This document shows, piece after piece, positions 15,568 through 20,009 of a DNA stretch of 20,009 nt; positions within the stretch are counted from its first letter, which is position 1; each line of letters begins with the position of its first letter. Source of the DNA: JAFAVZ01 sp036009105 (lineage in GTDB: Bacteria; Acidobacteriota; Thermoanaerobaculia; Gp7-AA8); assembly GCA_036009105.1 (NCBI GenBank), contig DASYMJ010000345.1, positions 1 to 20,009 of the forward strand, read 5' to 3'. The notes below the pieces were generated by a model. That model was not told the origin of the DNA, ran no database searches, and worked only from the letters and a program-made list of their open reading frames with translations. The translations under genes and the position numbers were made by a program.

Positions 15568-15813
15568 TCAAGCGCACGGCGGGGAGCGAGGGTCGGAAAG
15601 AGTGAGGACCCACTGCGGGCCGGTGACGCCGCGGCGGATTTCCGCGACGCGCGCCAGCGTGGCCAGCGCAAACGTCGCCACGGCCATGGCCACCGGCTCG
15701 GCCAGCAGGTCGAACGTGTCGTCGCCGGTCAGATCGTCGGCCAGCGCCGCCAGCGAAAGCAGCGCGATGGCGCACGCGATGGCGAGAGCGACGGTCTTGC
15801 TGGTGAGCTCCAC
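15568..15813 (-). CDS. Small membrane protein, function unknown
   Basis: The 81-residue product has two hydrophobic stretches, about 6-24 (VALAIACAIALLSLAALA) and about 38-56 (AEPVAMAVATFALATLARVA), separated by an acidic DDLTGDDTFD loop. This resembles the membrane hairpin found before some sensor kinases and LuxR-type proteins, but no signalling domain follows before the stop. The start is GTG 15813, 9 bases after TATACT (15823-15828); no ribosome binding site is visible. It lies between glnII and the barrel gene on the same strand. Codon pattern, promoter and helices support a real gene; function is unknown. Confidence 0.65.
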   Translation of the reverse strand: MELTSKTVALAIACAIALLSLAALADDLTGDDTFDLLAEPVAMAVATFALATLARVAEIRRGVTGPQWVLTLSDPRSPPCA

Positions 15814-15822
15814 GGCGGCGGC

Positions 15823-15828
15823 AGTATA
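15823..15828 (-). promoter_or_regulatory. -10-like hexamer TATACT of the small membrane protein gene
   Basis: On the minus strand TTTATACT follows the glnII terminator hairpin immediately and ends 9 bases before the GTG at 15813. The same hexamer and the same 9-base spacing occur before the kinase gene at 485. Confidence 0.45.
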
Positions 15829-15830
15829 AA

Positions 15831-15858
15831 CCTTCTCCCCGCCTGCACGGGGAGAAGG
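15831..15858 (-). terminator. Probable intrinsic terminator of glnII
   Basis: A perfect 11-base inverted repeat, CCTTCTCCCCG and CGGGGAGAAGG, with a 6-base loop, begins 16 bases after the glnII stop. On the minus strand it is followed by TTTATA, a short T tract. The tract merges with the -10 of the next gene. Confidence 0.65.
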
Positions 15859-15873
15859 GCGTGTGTTCTCTAT

Positions 15874-16884
15874 TTAGTCACCGAGCACGGTTTCCATCAG
15901 CGCGGCGCAGACCTGGTAGGGATCCATGTTCGCCGCGGGGCGGCGATCCTCGAAGTAGCCGTAGCCGAGGTTCGAGGTGGCCATGGGGATGCGCACCGAG
16001 GCGCCGCGGTCGGAGGTGCCGTAGCGGAAGGCGTGGATGGGCGCCGTCTCGTGCAGTCCGGTCAGGCGCTCCTCGTTGTGCGCGCCGTAGACCTTGATGT
16101 GCTCGTCGTGCGTTTTCTCCAGCTTCTTCATCGCCTCTTCGATCAACTTCATGCCGCCCTGCTGGCGCATCTCCCTGGTCGAGAAATTCGTGTGCGCGCC
16201 GGCGCCGTTCCAGTCGCCCTTGACCGGCTTCGGAAAGAGCGTCGCGGCGACGCCGAACTCTTCGCCGATGCGGTACAGCAGCCAGCGCGCGAGCCACAGC
16301 TCGTCGGCCACTTCCAGCGGTCCGAGCGCGCCGATCTGGAACTCCCACTGCGCGGGCATCACCTCCGCGTTCGTGCCGACGATGGAGATGCCGGCCTCGA
16401 TGCAGGCCTGCGCATGCGCCTCGACCACTTCCCGGCCGAAGACTTCATCGTTGCCGACGCCGCAGTAATAGCCGCCCTGCGGCGCGGGGAAGCCCTTGTC
16501 CGGCCAGCCGAGCGGCTTGTTGCCTTCGAAGAGGGTGTACTCCTGCTCGATGCCGAACCAGGCATCGTGGTCCTTGTACTTTTCGGCCACCTCGCGCAGA
16601 TGCGCGCGGCTGTTGCTCCAGTGCACGCTGCCGTCCGGATTGAGGACCTCGCACAGCACGAGCAGGTCGTGCTCGCCGTGCAGCGGATCGCGGACGATCT
16701 TCACCGGCCGGAGCAGCAGGTCGCTGAAGTGGCCGGTGGCCTGGTAGGTGCTCGAGCCGTCGAAGCCCCACTCCGGGATGTCTTCCACTTTCTTGACCGG
16801 CCCGTCGAGGATCTTCGTCTTCGAGCGAAGCTTGGCCGTCGGCTTCTGTCCGTCAATCCAGATGTATTCGGCTTTGATCTTCAA
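15874..16884 (-). CDS. glnII: Glutamine synthetase type II (eukaryote-like)
   Basis: The 336-residue product is the short GSII form, which makes glutamine from glutamate, ammonia and ATP as a decamer in the cytoplasm. Signatures include WGFDGSST (39-46) in the beta-grasp domain, GIEQEYTL (111-118, metal-binding Glu), NAEVMPAQWEFQIG (172-185), NGAGAHTNFST (226-236), RGASVRIP (293-300) and DRRPAANMDPY (313-323). The adenylylation-site region of bacterial GSI is absent, so control by GlnE is not expected. The start is TTG 16884: AGGAGG lies 6 bases upstream and the protein begins at the usual N-terminus (KIKAEYIWIDG). No nitrogen regulator is adjacent. Confidence 0.97.
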   Translation of the reverse strand: MKIKAEYIWIDGQKPTAKLRSKTKILDGPVKKVEDIPEWGFDGSSTYQATGHFSDLLLRPVKIVRDPLHGEHDLLVLCEVLNPDGSVHWSNSRAHLREVAEKYKDHDAWFGIEQEYTLFEGNKPLGWPDKGFPAPQGGYYCGVGNDEVFGREVVEAHAQACIEAGISIVGTNAEVMPAQWEFQIGALGPLEVADELWLARWLLYRIGEEFGVAATLFPKPVKGDWNGAGAHTNFSTREMRQQGGMKLIEEAMKKLEKTHDEHIKVYGAHNEERLTGLHETAPIHAFRYGTSDRGASVRIPMATSNLGYGYFEDRRPAANMDPYQVCAALMETVLGD

Positions 16885-16917
16885 TCGGAACCTCCTGAGG
16901 TGTTGGAAGGATGGGGA

Positions 16918-16923
16918 ACGATA
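16918..16923 (-). promoter_or_regulatory. Possible extended -10 of glnII
   Basis: On the minus strand TGCTATCGT, a TG-n-TATCGT extended -10 pattern, lies about 34 bases before the TTG start, leaving room for a leader of about 27 bases that carries the AGGAGG site. The match is imperfect and no clear -35 or sigma-54 GG/GC pair is seen. Confidence 0.3.
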
Positions 16924-17038
16924 GCAGAGAGGTCCCGCCCGCGGCAGTCTGTTTTCCGGTCCGCGCGATGCGCTACACTCGCAGACCCGCAGATGCTCAT
17001 TCTGGTGGCGAGCGCGGCACTGGTGAGGGCGCGTTCCT

Positions 17039-17055
17039 GCCCCGCGCTCCGGGGC
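17039..17055 (-). terminator. GC hairpin after the GAF-GGDEF gene, weak terminator candidate
   Basis: GCCCCG and CGGGGC form a 6-base stem with a 5-base loop, 11 bases beyond the stop at 17066 on the minus strand. No T tract follows, so it may only be a pause or 3'-end hairpin. The rest of the gap between 17066 and glnII holds nothing I can identify. Confidence 0.3.
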
Positions 17056-17065
17056 TGCGCGAAGG

Positions 17066-18214
17066 TCAGCCGGCCGCTTCGGTGAGCCCGGCCCGGATGT
17101 CCTCGCCGGCGCGATAGACGACCACCCGGTTCTTGCCCAGCGACTTGGCGCGGTACATCGCCGCGTCGGCGCGCTTGAGCAGCTCGCTCTTCTCCTGCTC
17201 CACCGGCAGCGTCGAGCTGCCGTCCGGCACGTAATGGGCGAGCCCGATGGACGCGGAGAGAATCCCCCGCAGCTGCAGCGGCGGCATGCTGAAGCCCCAC
17301 TCCCGCTCCAGGAACGTCGTGGCCGCCACCGAGCGCCGGATCTCCTCGCAGATGGCCAGCCCCTGCTCCACGCCCGTCTCCGGAAGGATCATCACGAACT
17401 CGTCGCCGCCGTAGCGCGCGACGGTCGCGTCGCCCCGCTGCACGATGCGCTTGAGCAGGAACCCGACCTCGCGCAGCACCTGGCTGCCGGCCAGATGCCC
17501 ATGATGGTCGTTGATGATCTTGAAGCGGTCCAGATCCATGAAGATCAGCACTGCCTCTTTCCCCGATCCGCGCGCCTCGGCCAGGGTCTCGGTGAGGCGC
17601 ACGTTGAACCAGCGGTCGTTGTACAGCCCGGTGAGGTCGTCGCGCTTGGCCAGCTCGTGCGCGCGCTTGGCGTCGAGCGCGTTCTGCAGGGTGAAGGAGG
17701 TGTAGCCGGCGAAGATCTCCAGCAGGGTCATGTCCCGGCGGGTGAAGGTCTTCCCTTCCAGCCGGTTGATGAGCTCCAGCACGCCGCATACGTTCTTCCC
17801 CAGGTAGATCGGCACCGCCACGATGGAATGCGTCTTATGGCCGATCTGCTGGTCGATCTCCGGATAGAAGAACGAGTCTTCCTCGACGTCCATGGAGAGG
17901 TAGGGAGTCCCGGTCTGGTAGACGCGCCCGACGATGCCATTGCGGGCGGAGAGGCGGTGGCCGATCAGGTCGCGGCTGGATCGGCCGAAGGTGGCGATGA
18001 AGACCAGCTCGTTCTCCTGCCGGGAGGCGACTTTGTGGAAGGGATCGTCGAGAAGGATGGAGCCGGACTCGGCCGGCACGAATTCGTTCGCCTTCTGCAG
18101 GATCTGGCGCAGCACGAGGTCGAGGTCGACCTCGCTCCTCAGCGAAAGGCCTGCTTTGTGGCGCTCGAGAAACCGCTCGAGCTGCGGGATTTCGAGGGAG
18201 TGGAACTGGATCAT
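17066..18214 (-). CDS. GAF-GGDEF diguanylate cyclase
   Basis: The 382-residue product has a GAF sensor domain (about 27-180; PAESGSILLDD, NGIVGRVYQTGTPYL, SIVAVPIYLGKNVCGVLELIN) and a GGDEF domain (about 188-365; DDLTGLYNDRWF, FMDLDRFKIINDHHGH, GGDEF at 269-273). The intact signature predicts c-di-GMP synthesis from GTP, with the GAF domain binding a small ligand or redox cofactor. The residues expected at the RxxD inhibitory site are RGDA, so product inhibition may be altered. No membrane helix, so it is cytoplasmic. ATG 18214 overlaps the TGA of the upstream small membrane gene (ATGA), and GAGGGAAG precedes it at 6 bases. A perfect TATAAT at 18247-18252 could also drive it alone. Confidence 0.95.
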   Translation of the reverse strand: MIQFHSLEIPQLERFLERHKAGLSLRSEVDLDLVLRQILQKANEFVPAESGSILLDDPFHKVASRQENELVFIATFGRSSRDLIGHRLSARNGIVGRVYQTGTPYLSMDVEEDSFFYPEIDQQIGHKTHSIVAVPIYLGKNVCGVLELINRLEGKTFTRRDMTLLEIFAGYTSFTLQNALDAKRAHELAKRDDLTGLYNDRWFNVRLTETLAEARGSGKEAVLIFMDLDRFKIINDHHGHLAGSQVLREVGFLLKRIVQRGDATVARYGGDEFVMILPETGVEQGLAICEEIRRSVAATTFLEREWGFSMPPLQLRGILSASIGLAHYVPDGSSTLPVEQEKSELLKRADAAMYRAKSLGKNRVVVYRAGEDIRAGLTEAAG

Positions 18215-18495
18215 GCGCGGCTTCCCTCGATCGGTCGAGGCCGACGATTATAGCGCCGCACCAGCCACAGCCCCGCCTCGGCCGCCGCGGCCCAGAAAGC
18301 GACATTGATCACGATGAGCCCCACCAGCACCGCGCCGCGCACGCCATAGGAGAGCTCCGTCCAGACCATGCCGCGCGATTGAAAGAGGAGGTGGATGGTG
18401 GTGAAGGCCGGCGCGGCGGGCCACTCCCACGGCCCGAACCAGGCGAAGAGGGTCATGGCAAAACCAAACAGGGTGCAGCTGAATCCGCGGCTCAC
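18211..18495 (-). CDS. Small membrane protein in the GAF-GGDEF operon
   Basis: The 94-residue product has an N-terminal hydrophobic segment (about 4-21, GFSCTLFGFAMTLFAWFG) and a second long one (about 51-78, GVRGAVLVGLIVINVAFWAAAAEAGLWLV in part), with aromatic residues at the membrane edges and a basic C-terminus (RRYNRRPRP), which would face the cytoplasm. The GTG start overlaps the TGA of the HExxH gene (18492-18495) and its own TGA overlaps the next ATG, so it is coupled to both neighbours. I do not recognise a family. It may anchor or regulate one of its neighbours, which is inference from the overlaps. Confidence 0.75.
   Translation of the reverse strand: MSRGFSCTLFGFAMTLFAWFGPWEWPAAPAFTTIHLLFQSRGMVWTELSYGVRGAVLVGLIVINVAFWAAAAEAGLWLVRRYNRRPRPIEGSRA
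18247..18252 (-). promoter_or_regulatory. Consensus TATAAT inside the small membrane gene, possible internal promoter
   Basis: A perfect TATAAT on the minus strand lies within codons for Arg-Tyr-Asn, 32 bases before the GAF-GGDEF start. A transcript from it would have a leader of about 25 bases carrying the GAGGGA site. No good -35 is seen. Such a hexamer is rare in DNA this GC-rich. Confidence 0.35.
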
Positions 18496-18836
18496 GCCTT
18501 CTCCGCTTCCCGCGCCTCGCGCTCGAACGAGAGGTCATTGTAGGCCGCGGCGGCCGACTTTCCCTCCCGGCGCAGCGCGGCGTATTCGGCCAGATAGCGC
18601 CACAGAAAGCGCACCAGGCCCAGCCGCGCCACCTGCCGCACGTGCTCGAGCTCATGACGAATGAGCTGCTCGAGCTCCTCCGCCGGCCGCTCCCGCATCG
18701 CCGGCGCGATGTAGATGCTGCGTCCCAGGACGATGCCGATGACGTTGCGCTGGAGGAAGAGGCGGAGCCACCAGGGGTAGTGAAACTCGACTTTGGCGCG
18801 GGCCGCGGCCAGCGCGGCTTGAAGGTCAGCGTTCAT
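18492..18836 (-). CDS. Minimal HExxH zinc-protease-like protein
   Basis: The 114-residue product contains HELEH (61-65) in EQLIRHELEHVRQVARLG, the zinc-binding motif of gluzincin-type metalloproteases, followed by FLWRYLAEY and then DLSFEREAREAEKA, where Glu106 (or Glu84) could be the third ligand. The helix before the motif and its HVRQ continuation recall the small DUF4157-like putative metallopeptidases. A partly hydrophobic segment (WLRLFLQRNVIGIVLG) may bind membrane or fold into the core. The frame is open to 18875, but that extension is translated heptamer repeat, so ATG 18836 is chosen. It is the first gene of a three-gene operon joined by 4-base overlaps. The substrate is unknown, and proteolytic activity is unproven. 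Confidence 0.78.
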   Translation of the reverse strand: MNADLQAALAAARAKVEFHYPWWLRLFLQRNVIGIVLGRSIYIAPAMRERPAEELEQLIRHELEHVRQVARLGLVRFLWRYLAEYAALRREGKSAAAAYNDLSFEREAREAEKA

Positions 18837-18846
18837 GCCGGGGGAG

Positions 18847-18919
18847 GCGATCAGCGATCGGCGATCAGCGATCACCCGCCCCCCGTGCTCCTGATCGCCG
18901 ATCGCTGATCGCTGATCGC
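18847..18919. repeat. Heptamer inverted repeat D (GCGATCA-type)
   Basis: The left arm is GCGATCA, GCGATCG, GCGATCA, GCGATCA (18847-18874). The right arm is TGATCGC, CGATCGC, TGATCGC, TGATCGC (18892-18919). The stem is nearly perfect, with a C-rich loop of 17 bases. It lies in the divergent gap between the HExxH gene and the metallo-beta-lactamase-fold gene. The unit differs from the heptamers at the other loci but the architecture is the same. GATC gives many potential Dam-type methylation sites. Confidence 0.92.
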
Positions 18920-18927
18920 CTTCCCGT

Positions 18928-18933
18928 TAGAAT
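18928..18933 (+). promoter_or_regulatory. -10-like hexamer TAGAAT before the metallo-beta-lactamase-fold gene
   Basis: TAGAAT is followed by 7 bases (ACGACCC) and then ATG 18941. No ribosome binding site is present. As with the 9654 gene, the predicted transcription start falls on the start codon. The overlapping TATTCT on the other strand could serve the divergent operon. Confidence 0.45.
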
Positions 18934-18940
18934 ACGACCC

Positions 18941-19837
18941 ATGCGCAAAACAGCACTCCTCTTCATGGCGCTCCTCGCCACCGCCGCCTTCGCCCAGCAG
19001 CAGGACTTCAGCAAGGTGGAGGTCAAGGCCACCAGGGTCAGCGGCAACGTGTACATGCTGACCGGCGCGGGGGGCAACATCGGCGTCTCGGTCGGCGACG
19101 ACGGCATCGTCATCGTGGACGACCAGTTCGCGCCGCTCGCCCCGAAGATCCGCGAGGCGCTCAAAGGCATCACCGACAAGCCGATCAGGTTCATCCTCAA
19201 CACGCACTATCACGGCGATCACACCGGCGGCAACGAAGTCTTCGGCAAGGAAGGGACGATCATCGCCCAGACCAACGTCCGCAAGCGCCTGGCCAGCGGC
19301 TCGAAAGTCGCCGGCCGGGAGACCCCTCCCGCCAGCAAGGTGGCGCTCCCGGTGATCACGTTCGACGAGAGCCTCTCCGTGCACGTCAACGGCGAAGAGA
19401 TCCGCGCCATCCACTACCCCCACGGCCACACCGACGGCGATGCGGTCATCTACTTCACCAAGTCCAACGTCGTGCACATGGGCGACGACTACTTCAACGG
19501 CATGTTCCCCTTCGTCGACACCGACAACGGCGGCAGCGTGAAGGGCCTCATCGCGAACGTGGACAAGGTGCTGGCCACCATGCCGGACGGCGCGCGGGTC
19601 ATCCCCGGCCACGGACCGCTGGGCGACAAGGCCTCGCTGGAAGGCTACCGCGACGTGCTCAAGGGCACCTGGGCCATCGTGGCGGACAGCGTCAAGAACG
19701 GGCTGACGCTGCAGCAGATGAAGGAGCAGAAGGTGCTCGCCGCCTGGGAACACTTCGCCACCGATTTCGTCCCTCTCGACAAGTGGACCGAGACGGTCTA
19801 CAACGAGGTGTCGAAGGAAGTGAAGCCGGCGCCTTAG
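18941..19837 (+). CDS. Exported metallo-beta-lactamase-fold hydrolase
   Basis: The 298-residue product has a signal peptide (MRKTALLFMALLATAAFAQQ), so it is periplasmic or secreted. The zinc motif THYHGDHTGG (88-97) supplies His89, His91, Asp93 and His94; HGHTDGD (161-167), MGDDYFN (Asp182) and PGHG (His224) complete the di-metal site. All ligands are present. The sequence style (GNVYMLTGAGGNIGVSVGDDGIVIVDDQF) matches the broad MBL-fold hydrolase group that includes subclass B3-related and quinoprotein-relay-like proteins; I cannot say whether it hydrolyses beta-lactams. It has no ribosome binding site and probably starts a leaderless mRNA. Its TAG overlaps the stop of the convergent gene by 3 bases. 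Confidence 0.93.
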   Translation: MRKTALLFMALLATAAFAQQQDFSKVEVKATRVSGNVYMLTGAGGNIGVSVGDDGIVIVDDQFAPLAPKIREALKGITDKPIRFILNTHYHGDHTGGNEVFGKEGTIIAQTNVRKRLASGSKVAGRETPPASKVALPVITFDESLSVHVNGEEIRAIHYPHGHTDGDAVIYFTKSNVVHMGDDYFNGMFPFVDTDNGGSVKGLIANVDKVLATMPDGARVIPGHGPLGDKASLEGYRDVLKGTWAIVADSVKNGLTLQQMKEQKVLAAWEHFATDFVPLDKWTETVYNEVSKEVKPAP

Positions 19838-20009
19838 CGCTTCTTCAGCGACAGGGTCATCTCGAACGCCGCCACCGGCTCGTCTCCCAGCTTGGACGGG
19901 ACGGTGGCGGTGACGTGCACCACCGCTTCCTGCCGCTCGCCGGTCTCCAGCGTCCGCCGCACCAGGTCCTGGATCACCGGGCCGTCCTCGTTGGTGAAGT
20001 GCACGTCCC
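19834..20009 (-). CDS. C-terminal part of a probable hotdog-fold thioesterase (DUF4442-like), truncated by window edge
   Basis: The minus-strand frame from the window edge to TAA (19834-19836) translates to about 58 residues ending VVHVTATVPSKLGDEPV, then AAFEMTLSLKKR. The alternation of strands with a turn (HVTATVPSKLGDEPVAAFEM) and the basic end after the last strand resemble the tail of DUF4442/PaaI-like hotdog proteins, which act on acyl thioesters. The 5' part is outside the window. Its stop overlaps that of the convergent MBL-fold gene (TTAG). The coding call is good; the family call is tentative. Confidence 0.6.
   Translation of the reverse strand, partial: DVHFTNEDGPVIQDLVRRTLETGERQEAVVHVTATVPSKLGDEPVAAFEMTLSLKKR

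Noticed and set aside
16993..17085. 30-codon + strand ORF after a TACACT hexamer
   Set aside because: It overlaps the end of the GAF-GGDEF gene antisense, has no ribosome binding site or recognisable feature, and a chance match is likely.

Overview
The window is about 20 kb of GC-rich, densely packed chromosomal DNA from a Gram-negative-type bacterium. A Hanks-type kinase fused to a TolB/WD40-like propeller, a eukaryote-like type II glutamine synthetase, secreted housekeeping-type hydrolases and many TTG/GTG starts would fit Acidobacteriota or a related phylum. That assignment is inference from gene style; no marker gene (rRNA, ribosomal protein) is present. I see no tRNA, rRNA, CRISPR array, transposase or phage gene.

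Layout, left to right. 1-392 is the C-terminal end of a TPR-like protein. 485-3067 is a Ser/Thr kinase with a membrane anchor and propeller. 3148-5016 (-) is an exported M3-family oligoendopeptidase. 5137-6020 is a two-gene operon of a small exported protein and a compact short-chain dehydrogenase. 6085-7863 (-) is a PAS-GGDEF-EAL protein. 7976-9460 (-) is an unrecognised polytopic membrane protein with a helix-hairpin-helix-like soluble domain. 9654-11158 is an operon of an isochorismatase-like hydrolase and a GlxA-type AraC regulator. 11166-13283 (-) holds a lipoprotein alpha/beta hydrolase and an EamA exporter, divergent from an MgtC-family protein (13310-14002). 14019-15487 (-) is a methyltransferase overlapping an outer-membrane barrel-like gene. 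Then come a small membrane protein, glnII, and a three-gene coupled operon (18836 to 17066, -) of an HExxH mini-protease, a small membrane protein and a GAF-GGDEF cyclase. The window ends with an exported metallo-beta-lactamase-fold hydrolase (18941-19837) and the tail of a probable hotdog thioesterase.

Genes are arranged in short operons with 4-5 base stop/start overlaps, many meeting tail to tail. c-di-GMP signalling appears twice, as one bifunctional protein and one GAF-controlled cyclase. There is no single metabolic pathway.

The most interesting content is intergenic. Four gaps hold long inverted repeats whose arms are tandem 7-base units, with different heptamers at different loci. Two convergent junctions hold copies of a nested-palindrome element of about 70 bp, placed in opposite orientation with the loop core conserved. 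Several genes have a -10-like hexamer 6-9 bases before the start codon, suggesting leaderless or nearly leaderless mRNAs.
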